60,000 bases of DNA, taken from Cristatella mucedo. Its lineage: Eukaryota; Bryozoa; Phylactolaemata; Cristatellidae. Made by a program: the position numbers and the translations under genes. Every line of letters starts with the position of its first letter. The first letter of the stretch is position 1. Shown piece by piece: positions 1 through 12,700 of this stretch. Below the pieces are notes generated by a model. That model saw nothing but the letters and a program-made list of their open reading frames with translations. It made no database searches and was not told the origin of the DNA. The DNA lies in NCBI GenBank assembly GCA_009760855.2, contig WPIO01000032.1, forward strand, positions 721,501 to 781,500. Direction: 5' to 3'.

Positions 1-1
1 T

Positions 2-60
2 AAAATGCCTAGAAAGAGATTCAGTTGTCTGAGGGCACTACACAAATGTATTACTATTTT
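2..60 (+). mobile_element. 3' stem-loop tail of an L2/CR1-like LINE
   Basis: The sequence begins with gcctagaaagagattcag and continues to the gggcac half of the stem, then an AT-rich tail. This is the same conserved 3' end found at ten or so other places. The body of the element is left of the window. Confidence 0.65.
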
Positions 61-2985
<2,925 letters not shown>

Positions 2986-3059
2986 CCATGATGCCCAGCA
3001 CGTGTGGCTGAACTACAATACATTGGGCTCTTAATGGATCATGCTTCGTGGGACTGTCA

Positions 3060-3600
3060 TCGTGTGCACGGAATTTAGGTGTTATTTTAGGTGTCATTTT
3101 AGACAGCTGCCTAAAGTTTTAGAGTTTCATTAATAAGACTGTGTATACTGCTTGCCATCCATATCTAAGATTAGGGACAGTCCTGCAAAGATTTTAACAA
3201 GCGTCCTGGTTCTGTCTCGGCTAGATTATTGCGATTCCATTTTGGCTGAGCTACTCGAAAGGCCACTGCAGCTACTGATTAATGTGGCTGCAAGGCTATT
3301 TAACAAAGCCCAGAGGTTTGACAATGTGTCTCCTTTGCTGGAGGATCTTCGATGGATTCGCGTTGATCAACAGATACAGAGTGGAGTTTGTAGACTGACC
3401 CACGAGGCCTGCCATGGCTTGACTCTTTCTTCCCTAGCTGAACTTCTTCACCAGTTTCAGCCTCCTCTTGTCGTCATATATTTTATGGATAATAAATTCG
3501 CCGTTCCATTTGTCTGTTTAAAGACCGTTGGCGATCGGTTAAGGACCGTTCTGTTAAAATACACCAGGTATTCACCACTGCTGAACGGAACATTGTAGTG
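3060..3600 (+). mobile_element. Second LINE family, RT C-terminal fragment
   Basis: The frame reads VLVLSRLDYCDSILAELLER, LQLLINVAARLFNKAQRFDN, VSPLLEDLRWIRVDQQIQSG and LTHEACHGLTLSSLAELLHQ. This is the familiar post-RT region of many animal non-LTR elements (SRLDYCNSLL, LQLVQNAAARLV, LHWLPVRQRI). The LLHQFQPP block reappears at 19165-19200. The copy is short and 5' truncated. Confidence 0.7.
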
Positions 3601-3689
3601 AATACTGCGTCGAGTGTCAAGGTTGCTGCCGAGAAGATACTGTCATACCAATATGCTCCGCTAGCCTGCAGGCCAGCTTGTAATGATAA

Positions 3690-3775
3690 CAACAATAATA
3701 ATAATACAGCTGCTATAGCGGTCTCAAAGAACTGAATCTCTTTCTAGGCACGTTACATTTTCTGTAAAGGAAGCA
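3690..3775 (-). mobile_element. LINE 3' tail (minus)
   Basis: An (AAT)n stretch is followed on the plus strand by the reverse complement of the conserved stem-loop (ctcaaagaactgaatctctt). Only the 3' end is recognisable. Confidence 0.6.
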
Positions 3776-4955
3776 CGGTTTTACTACCTGAGCGATGCTC
3801 GAATCTGCGGGACACTATTGCAGGTATCCGGAAGGGCCGACTGGGTCATGCGTATGGCCAGACGGAACCCGCGTTCTCCAAACACCAGCGCTCATTATGG
3901 ACTAGGATATAGAGAGCAAACTTTCCTCTCCGCGAGCGGAATTTTCTAGAACACACTATTTTGACTTCCGCTTGCGGTCCTCTGCTGCGGTAGTTGCTAA
4001 GGTTTCAGTTAAAACCGTGCGGATTCTAAGCGCACGTAGCGCCAGCCGGCACATCGTTTCAAAATACCGCACAGCGGCTACTGCGTACATGGTAGAGCAG
4101 CGCTTCCTTTGTATACATATCGCTATAGCTGAAACGCCGCTACAGGGACTCTACGAAAATATGGCGCGCATTGTTTCAGTTAAGTCAGCTGGCGAGCGAG
4201 GTGCCGAGTTCCCGTTAAGCTTTTACATGTAGTGGTAACGATATTGCGCAAACTCTGCAATCATTCCGTTGGCCATACTCGGAGGCAGACAGGCCTGGAT
4301 CACACGGCTTTCTGTATGCGTCATGTGCACTCAGCGATAACTAATGTTTCTTAAATTTCTGCACTCGTTTTACATAAAATACAGATGGGTACCAAATTAA
4401 TATTGCAACGGTAACGATGCCGATTTCGAATAATTGGCCATAATGAGCGCTAAACTCTATCAACCTGTTTGGAATTTGTTGCAACGTTTTTAGCATCGGT
4501 TACTGAAGAAGAAGAAGAAGCTGCTGCTGCGTGTGAAACGACTGCGCTGCTGCGGTTTTTGAAAGGCGTAGCACCATCATAGGTTCATTCACGCTTACTT
4601 ACTTACCCCACTCGTTGAACCTCATTCTGGAGGTCTTTCCCTCTTAAATGCAAGATTCGAATCAGCTCTTGCGCTCTTTAGAGAGCATTTCTTCACCGAG
4701 ATTTCAAGGTTTCAAGAGCCGCAGTCAGCTCGTGTGCAGCTTGAAAAGTACGAGCGCCTCTGAACCGTAACGACCTGATTCTCGTGGTCGGTTTTCTTCG
4801 GTCCTCGCCTGGCCGGACAGCGACTACTCATCAGTTAGGCACGTCGAGATTGTGCCGTGGAGGTCACTTGTGCGACTCAGGCCGAGTCTGAACTACATTG
4901 GAAGATTATCCTGCAAACAAGTTGAATGTCTTGGATTTTTAAGCCGTTTTGGCAA
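3776..4955. other. No gene recognised
   Basis: Mixed unique sequence with a short GAA/CTG-repeat stretch near 4506-4535. An 86-codon open frame at 3972-4232 has no recognisable features. Part of 4620-4870 may be an old repeat. Confidence 0.4.
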
Positions 4956-5101
4956 GCTGGTTTGACCCAGTGGTTAAGGTACTCGCCCAGACCGAGGTTT
5001 GTCCGAGGTCGTGGGCTCAAGCCCCGTGGTACGCGTGAAGCGCCCGAATGGAGATCAAGTTCTCTTGGGGCGCTATACAAATGAATTGTATATTTATTCA
5101 T
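4956..5101 (+). mobile_element. SINE family 1 (tRNA-related head, LINE-like tail)
   Basis: The head has a tRNA-like start (cagtggttaaggtactcgcc) and a B box in gtgggctcaagccccg. The tail, gaagcgcccgaatggagatc followed by ttctcttggggcgctatac, mirrors the LINE 3' stem-loop. It ends in an AT-rich tail. Confidence 0.7.
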
Positions 5102-6555
5102 ATTGTATGTAGCTCTGCAGCGAAGAGAGTGCTGAGAGGCTTTACTAAAGTCCAAGTCCAAGTCAGAGAGCTCTCACGAGTGGATAAAGTTCCCATCTGA
5201 CTTTCTTACTTCCAGTCAGTTAAGTTTTGATCCAAATGTTTGATATATTGTGGAAGAATCGATCGGTACTTTAGCCCTTGCTAGGTAGCAGACTATGTCA
5301 GATCTAGTGAGGAGTGCCTGAATTGATCGCTTTCGTAACGTATGAAGCACATCGAAGGAAAAGCTTGCAAGAAAAACTTCGAACCGGTATTTTTTAAGCC
5401 GTATTTTAGGGTTTTCCACATGCTTTTGCCCAAGGCAGATGTCCGCGCTGTCAAGAAAATGGAGAGCAGGAGCAATAACTCCTGGATTTAGGATCGATGC
5501 GAAGGGCCGACTGGACAAATCATGTGTCATTAAGCATAAGCGCTGCCCATGAGGTTATACTTCAAAAACTGGGTGCGAGTGGATTGCTCACGGCTGCCGC
5601 AACTTTCCGTGATTGCTTTCGTCTGCGATTTGATCCTTGGGATGCTGCTAATGTTATGCAATGTTCTTACTCTGCATAAGTAATTCTTGGCCGGCAACAG
5701 ACGCTTTGAATCACCAGAACACATACCTTCTTTGATCTCATCATGTAAAATTCCCTACGTTTTATTTGCATTTGAAATTGACGCGCTCTATCTGTTCTGT
5801 GATGGATTGCCTTTGGAATTCTTTATATCGAGAATAAATTTATTTCTCATTAAACTACAAATGGATGATGTCCTCTAGTTATTTTTATTTCTAGCAACTG
5901 CATTTCTTTGCGAAAAACTGCACGAAAAGTGTTTGCCATTGTTTTTAGCAGGCAATGGAGCTTTTAGTGCGGATTTTCGCCAAATTTCAGCTATTTCCAC
6001 AGGTTCTCTCTGGCCCTGGTTATTTCTGATAATAAACGTGTTGCAACGTTTACCATCCAGTATATGTTGCTCAATTAAGAGCTGACAAAGTATGCCTAGT
6101 TTAAAATCGTAATCTTAAATGTAGCTTTCGAGTGCAAAGCAGTTGCGTGTTTTGAAAGACTTAGCACACATATTTTGAAGGAACAAGTAGGTCTTTCTGA
6201 CTACCAACATTCCTGACACCGGAATGCAAATGAAATTGGGTTACAGTACGACTCAAGTACATAGTTTTGCAATACACTGCGAACAATGATTATCTGTATC
6301 TTCTCATTTTTTTAAATTGCACGTGGGCAGTAAAAATTGATCACTGAAAATAAATGCTTAAATTATGTCTTGCATAACGCTTATAAGGTTTGTTCCTTCC
6401 ATGCTTAGCACTTGATTGTGATGTAAGAAGTAGAAATGGAGTCATAATCCCATATAAATTAATTTACTACACATAGACAAAGTGCTAATCAAATCGACTG
6501 ATGCTTCGGTCTCTCAATCTAACCTTTTGCATAATCAGCATCACTAATGACTCAC
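5102..6555. other. No gene recognised
   Basis: A minus-strand open frame at 5216-5530 (104 codons) and a plus-strand one at 5497-5679 overlap, and neither resembles a known family. The stretch 5880-6500 is AT-rich with no open frames of note. Confidence 0.4.
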
Positions 6556-6709
6556 TAGGTAAGGCGATTGCTTTTCACGACCTCGGTCCCGAGGTCGTAG
6601 GTTCGAATCCTGTGGTGGGCGATCCTTTATCGCCACTGCAAGCGCTGGTGATAGCCGTAAAGGCTCTTCTGTCGCTATACAAAAATTGGCTGCTAAATCA
6701 GTTAGTATT
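6556..6709 (+). mobile_element. SINE family 2
   Basis: The element has aggtaaggcgattgctttt, a perfect Pol III B box (ggttcgaatcc, 6600-6610) and the body atcgccactgcaagcgctgg. It ends tctgtcgctatacaaa and a short AT-rich tail. Confidence 0.75.
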
Positions 6710-6964
6710 TATAGTACTGCCAGTGTTTCCTCTACAGAGTGGGCTCCGCTTGAGGCTTCAGGAAATTTGAGGGTGTCACCTGCCACTGGCTGCTTTTCAC
6801 GTTCTACATGTCTCTTACAATCTGGCGTCAAACGCCACCCCCTAATATAGTAGTCCATTGAAGTGCAACTGTTTTGCCGCTTTACCGGTATCCAATGCCA
6901 CGGAACTGAGTGCAGAAGTCATGTGGTGACAAGTCTTTCGACGGTTTGCAATCGTTCGCCTTCA

Positions 6965-7047
6965 AATGTAAAGCGCCTAGAAAGAGATTAAGTTCTCTGA
7001 GGGCGCTTTATCAAGTGCAATATTATTATTATTATTATTATTATTAA
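6965..7047 (+). mobile_element. LINE 3' stem-loop and (ATT)n tail
   Basis: A textbook copy of the conserved tail: an aaagcgcc arm, an inner agagattaagttctct hairpin, a ggcgcttt arm, then (TTA)n to 7046. Confidence 0.8.
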
Positions 7048-7295
7048 AGCTCATGCTGAAGCAGTGACGCTTGCTTTGCAATATTCTGCCCTCTCACTAT
7101 TGCCCGAGGCGGCAACGCCCGGCGGGGCACCGCGCGTGAGACACCTAGCTTTTCCTCTTCAGATTTGCTTCAGCCAGGCCGGAACCGGACGGGTGCGCAG
7201 GGGTCGACTGCACAGCACACGTGGAAAACCGAAGCGCCGGCCTCTCAAGCCAATTTCGCTTGCCAGCCTAATTTCGTCTTCTTCCCGTCGTGCCG

Positions 7296-7450
7296 AGCTG
7301 GTTTGGTCTAGCGGTTTAGGTGCTCGCCCCGACAAAGGTCTGACTGAGGTCGTGGGCTCGAGCCCCGAGGTATATGTGAAGCGCCTGAATAGAGATTAAG
7401 TTCTCTTGGGGCGCTATATAAATGAATTATATATATATATATTTATAACG
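7296..7450 (+). mobile_element. SINE family 1
   Basis: A tRNA-like A box region (tggtctagcggtttaggtgc), a B box in gtgggctcgagccccg, then the LINE-like stem-loop (gaagcgcctgaatagagatt to ggggcgctatat) and a TA tail. Confidence 0.78.
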
Positions 7451-8389
7451 TCGCGGACAGTCGTTAGGCGGATGTTTTTTCGCAACCTGAGAGACGGGAC
7501 GGATTCGTTTTGACCATCATTGTTTACCGCTTAATATACGCATGCAAGTTGGGTCGAACCGACGTCGCGAGATGCCCGAAAAGAGCTGCTCGTCATCAGC
7601 TGCCAGTCTCGGCGGCCCGTGAAGGTGAAGGCCGACGTGCACTCCTCATTGTTCCCCAATTTGTCCGAATAGGCTTCAAGAATACCAGCTTAAATTCGAC
7701 CAGCTTTGTAACTTGCTGGATAACCTCCGGCACTCCTAATTATAATTAACTCCTTTTTAATCACAAATAACTCCTACTTATAATCTCCACGTAGGGAATC
7801 GCTGCGTTGGGATTGAAAAAAAAGAGCGCGACGCCGCGGCTTTTGACCACGATCCGCATGGCTCTTGCAGCCAATTTCGGGCGCTGCAGCAGTGGTCGCT
7901 GTCTTACAGCCTCTGTAGAAGCATCGAGCTCCTCGCTCGATGCAGCAAGTTTCGTCTATTTTCCGACGAGCTTAGCTTGTCATGTCTCCCTGTCATGAGG
8001 CGGCGGTGGCTTGGAGTGATGCACAGATTCGTCTGCTGAGTTGTGGCCAGAAACTGCTGGTGCTTCTTGCGGTGGTAGATTGTAACGTTTCGCTTAGTGC
8101 ATTTTGAAGAGAAAGCAGCGACACATTCGTCGACTCATCATGCGAACGCACAACGCACATCGCTCTAGCTCACTCGTACTTTGCTGTATCCAATTAAGTC
8201 TGTTGACTACAGTATCAAGTCCATTGAAAACCGAAAGCCACTCCAGCTTTGAGCGACCTATTGAAAACTCTCCAACAAAGTAAACATTTAGTCCTATACG
8301 TCTTTGTTGAGTTACAGACCGAGAGACTTCTCGAATTACCACGCGTGGGTGAAGCGGCACGCGACTGGTGATCGCGTGAGTGACCACCC
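7451..8389. other. No gene recognised
   Basis: Unremarkable sequence with short open frames on both strands. No splice-supported exon or repeat was identified. Confidence 0.4.
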
Positions 8390-8697
8390 ATCGAGACCAC
8401 CGCACGAGACGCTCTACGTCATCGAGACCACCGCACTACCAGCTCTACGTCATCGAGACCACCGCACGAGACGCTCTACGTCATCGAAACCACCGAACTA
8501 CCAGCTCTACGTCATCGAGACCACCGCACGAGACGCTCTACGTCATCGAAACCACCGAACTACCAGCTCTACGTCATCGAGACCACCGCACGAGACGCTC
8601 TACGTCATCGAGACCACCGAACTACCAGCTCTACGTCATCGAGACCACCGCACGAGACGCTCTACGTCATCGAGACCACGGCACTACCAGCTCTACG
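8390..8697. repeat. 31-bp minisatellite, about 10 units of two alternating types
   Basis: The unit is gagaccaccg followed by either cacgagacgctctacgtcatc or c/aactaccagctctacgtcatc. The two types mostly alternate, giving a 62-bp higher-order unit. The 31-bp period is not a multiple of three, so the long open frames across it are a by-product. Confidence 0.92.
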
Positions 8698-8699
8698 GA

Positions 8700-8950
8700 T
8701 TCGCATTCATCTTCGTATGCGCTAGTTATATTTCGCTATGCGAATACGTACGCGAAGCCTTTTGTCGCCAGCGATTTACGCAGCGAGCTGCTCTGCTGGC
8801 GCGGTGAGGTTACGAGTCAGCGGCGACCCGCGTGGTCGTGCTCGGCAGTTCCGCCGCGAGCCCGTCTGGCGCCGAGTCCCGCAGCGGTCTGCCTGGCGGC
8901 CGCTGCGGGAGCCGATGTAAGTAACGGAGCCAGCGGACGCGGTCGCTGGC
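8700..8950. other. GC-rich flank 3' of the PQQ-like gene
   Basis: A GC-rich stretch with a plus-strand GTAAGT at 8916-8921. No polyadenylation signal for the PQQ-like gene was found here, so its 3' UTR is undefined. Confidence 0.35.
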
Positions 8951-8952
8951 TT

Positions 8953-9702
8953 TCATCCGATGTAAAGCACCGCCCCATCCGCGTCGCTTCCGGCGTAGGC
9001 GACAATGTGCTGCGACCGCACGCCGACGAGCTGGCCGCGAAATACGTGCTCTTTCGAGTCGCTCGCCACCGCCCAGAGCACAAGAGCGCGCCCCGCGTCG
9101 ACCGGAGCGAGCGCCACCGCGTAGTTTGACGCATCCGGCTCGAAGCCCTCGAAGACGCGGCTGCTGCGGCGGCGGCGGCAGCTATCGCTGCCGCCGCAGG
9201 AGACGTCCTCCGCCGACACGGTCACACCAGCGACGAGGACCTGCTCGTCGGCGTGGTAGCCGAACGTGCCGATGCGCGACGTGATTCGCGCGCCGTCCAC
9301 GCCCAGGACGTCGCACAGCGACCACGCGTACAGCGGTCGGTCGAGCGGGCTGTCGAAGTCGACGCCGTGGACGCTGTCACACTGGCCGCCGCCGCTAACG
9401 GCCAGCCAGAGGACGGCGCCGAGCTCACCGACGCTGCTTCCGGTCGTAGCGTCCACGTCGTACAGCGCCATCGAGGTGACGGACAGCGGCAGCGCGCCGG
9501 TCGCGCTGGCCGAGCTGCCGCCGTCGCTCAGCCAGAGGACGCTCTGCGGCAGGGCGAGCACGACGGAGCCGTTGTAGCTGAGCATACGCGTGGCATTCAC
9601 GTCGCCCTGCGACTGGGCGCTCGTCAAGTCGTAGTGCCACTTGACACTCAGGAATGGCGGCTGGCTGTTGAAGGAGACGGCGTACAGCCGGTATGGGTTG
9701 TC
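8953..9702 (-). CDS. PQQ-like propeller gene, last exon
   Basis: The acceptor TTCTCGTAG opens in phase 0 with DNPYRLYAVSFNSQPPFLSV, continuing the exon 3 frame. The exon runs 249 codons to TGA (8955-8953). Repeated strands include VVLALPQSVLWLSDGG, MALYDVDATTGSS, AVLWLAVSGGG, PLYAWSLCD and AVALAPVDAGRALVLWAVAS. These fit blades alternating between a logged value and a reference. GC-rich codons match the island. A basic insertion (SCRRRRSSR) lies near the middle. Confidence 0.6.
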   Translation of the reverse strand, partial: DNPYRLYAVSFNSQPPFLSVKWHYDLTSAQSQGDVNATRMLSYNGSVVLALPQSVLWLSDGGSSASATGALPLSVTSMALYDVDATTGSSVGELGAVLWLAVSGGGQCDSVHGVDFDSPLDRPLYAWSLCDVLGVDGARITSRIGTFGYHADEQVLVAGVTVSAEDVSCGGSDSCRRRRSSRVFEGFEPDASNYAVALAPVDAGRALVLWAVASDSKEHVFRGQLVGVRSQHIVAYAGSDADGAVLYIG

Positions 9703-12700
9703 CTACGAGAATCGTTGAAGAAACAATGCTTTTCGCGCTCTCACGCTTTCACTTTCACTTTTCGCTCTCTCACGCTCCGCCTCGTCTGCCGCTGTAGCAT
9801 CTGATCAGATGATCTGATCAGATTTTCTGAACCAGATGACGTCATGATGATGCTTTTCACTCTCTCACGCTCTCACGCCTCATCTGCCGCTGTGCGCGCG
9901 CCCGCGCGCGCGAGCGAACCGCGAGCGCGAGAGAGTCGCTCACCGACGTGTTCCTTTTGGCGACAAAATAGGCACAGCTTTCGCCCAGCACCGGTTCGTT
10001 GACGGGCACCCACAAGTAGCTGCTTCCGTTCGCTTTCTCGAGCAGCTGCGTGGCAGCCGTGCAGACGCCATCTATGGATCGCGGAAACGACGTGCGGGCA
10101 GTGTTTGCTATCGACGGCGAGTTTTGTTTGAAAGGCAATCGGTTCAATAGCATATAGCTCAAAGATGCTAGATTCTAGATGATTCGGATGATTCGGACTC
10201 ACACTTCAAAGATTCTAGATGATGATTTGCACTCACGCTACAGGCAAGTACAGACGCTTGCGGGCGAGCGAAAAACCGAGCGGTTTTTCTGCGCTGAGCC
10301 AAATGTGATTTGCGCATTTGCGGGCGCGGCCGTCTGCATTGGCTGCCTTGCGGTGGCCAGTCTTTTATATCAAAAACTGCTGGGAGATGGTAGGTGGTCG
10401 GTCCTTCTCAAACGTCTGCATTCACCCAGAACCAGTTTACGATAAAAATAAAAGTGACCAAGATTTCATTCATATTTACAGCCACTCCATTATGGCCTTG
10501 GGAAAATCTTCAGCATTGCTGTCAGCTTCGACAACCAAAAGACGCGCCCTATCGCTCTTCAGACAGGAACTGATAGTCTTGGGTTGCACAGACACGGCGT
10601 ACTAACCAGTGCGATATCAACTTCTTTAATAGTAACTGGCCAATTGACATTCTCTTTCTGGAGTGCCTAACCTCCGAAATCGGCTAGACCAGCACATCTT
10701 CGGCACATCTTGCCGAAATCATCACATCTTCCAGCACATCTCTGCACGGAATCCTCTGAATGTCCTCTTTCGTCATGGCTTCACTGCGTGAGTGAACCTC
10801 ACTGTCATGTGCGCCTTTTTTCATCTGTGTTACAATGCAACAATTTGGATTTGCTTAGATGAGGATACCCCTGCCAAGCCGACCGGGTCAATTCATTCAT
10901 TGCATCCTTAATAGACTTTCCATGACTCACTACTGCAAGTTCTTCCTCCTCGTATAATCCGGTGCTGACAGTTGGTGAAAAACTCGGCAGCCAGTCTTAC
11001 TGAACGTAAGCGTCACAACTGAAGCATTACTCTACTTCTTACGAATGTGCACAAGCTGCCTAACAAGCGGCGCATTGACTCTGCGATTACGTCGCTTAAA
11101 TTTAGGTACCTCCATTCCCTTGCTTCGGCCTAGAACTGATCTATACTAGATTCGCCTTACTCGCTGCCCGTTTGACCAGCCTGGCTCGTTTGTCTTACCT
11201 TGATGGGTTGCGCCGTTGTCTCGCTTCAAATTTCTCAAACACGTTCGCCTTCAGCCAACATGCACCCAAAGCAAAGTGGAAACTCACAACCAACTGCTAT
11301 AAAGTCTTCTCCAAATTTGATGATGACTTTAAAAAATGAGCTTAAAAATTGCCTGTTTCACAATGCCTTTGCTCTGTCCAAGTGAATTTTCATTTGTGTG
11401 CTTGTGCCCTGCGAAAGTGAGCACGTCAAGACTGAAAGCGAGAGCGAAATGCATTCGCTCGAAGAGAAAGATCACTCGCGAGCCGTTCATCCTGCCGCTT
11501 ACTTTGAGTGCTCACCCGTTGATGACTCCGTGCACGTCACCAACGAGGCGTCATACTAACCAACGAGCGTGAATGGTCTTTTTGTGTGCCTTTGCATGCT
11601 TGTCTAAGCATGCTATTTGGATACTATTGCACACACGCCTGGTCATTATGGCTTGCTTATCACTAGCTCTTAGTAATTTCCTCCCTTGCAGCGAGCTTTT
11701 CATAACCTCAAAAGAGTTTCAGTTCCCCTTGGCGCGTTATTCTGGCGACTTAGTACTATTACTATTCTTACTTTCACCATAATAGCACCAAATCCTGTCA
11801 CCTTTTGCAAGCCTATGACTAGACTTTACAATCATTCTAGTTAAACATCTTAAACCACGTTGTCCATGCTCAATGCGATGATTATTACAAGCGAATTTCG
11901 TCTCTTGAGCGGTACCAATGAGTACGTGATGAGGACCGTAAATGCCATGATTATTACAAAGGAATTTTGTCTCTTGAGCGGTACCAAAGAGTATGTGATG
12001 CTGAGCGGTACCAAAGAGTATGTGATGCGGACCGTACCTTGTTAAAAGAGCATACATTATACCATAGCGTGTATGACCCATCGGCACACTTGCATGTGAC
12101 TTTAGACACCAAAAATAAACGCAGCATTTTAAAATTGCAACTTTCTGAAAGTTGTTTTGAGTATTCTGATGTACATCCGGTTGAGCTAACTCGTCAAATT
12201 TTTGAGTGCTCGAGGTAATTTAACTACAGAGCGACCGCACACCGGCCGCCACGCTAAGAAATCTTGCCACGAGGGGGATCGATCCAAAAACTTCTACCGT
12301 CAAGTAACTTATGTATTTTCATTTTAAAAATGGCCAAAATTCTGAATTCAGTATGTCTACTGTGATTGACGACCAGATAGCACATCCGCAGCACGACTTA
12401 GTGGGTCCAGGCAAGTAGGAAAACTCCCCCTCCCCCTTAGTACTCTGTAGCCACGTCGTTGATATGCCGTGGCCTGCTGAATGCGTGCGCGTGGCCTTCG
12501 GTGGCAGTTGCAGTAGAGTAGTAGGCTGGAGGTAAGAGGAATACCAAATATCGTCGCTTGACAGTCACTCTTTTTGACCGCAAAGAATTTAGGGGGTCAT
12601 ATTATAGCCGCAGCAGATTATTAGTAGCCGCACAGCTAGCAGCAGCTCGGACGGTTGCGCGTGATAGCAGAGCGTCCAGGAGCGGTGACGAATTAAAGTG

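Noticed and set aside
6556-6709. tRNA gene suggested by the B box ggttcgaatcc
   Set aside because: There is no cloverleaf or anticodon arm, and the same sequence recurs at least seven times with a common non-tRNA body, so it is a SINE.
8390-8697. CRISPR-like direct repeats
   Set aside because: The 31-base units are contiguous with no unique spacers, and the window is eukaryotic.
8380-9129. 249-codon plus-strand open frame
   Set aside because: The first third is the 31-bp minisatellite, and the rest overlaps the PQQ-like gene's last exon on the other strand, which has far better protein character.
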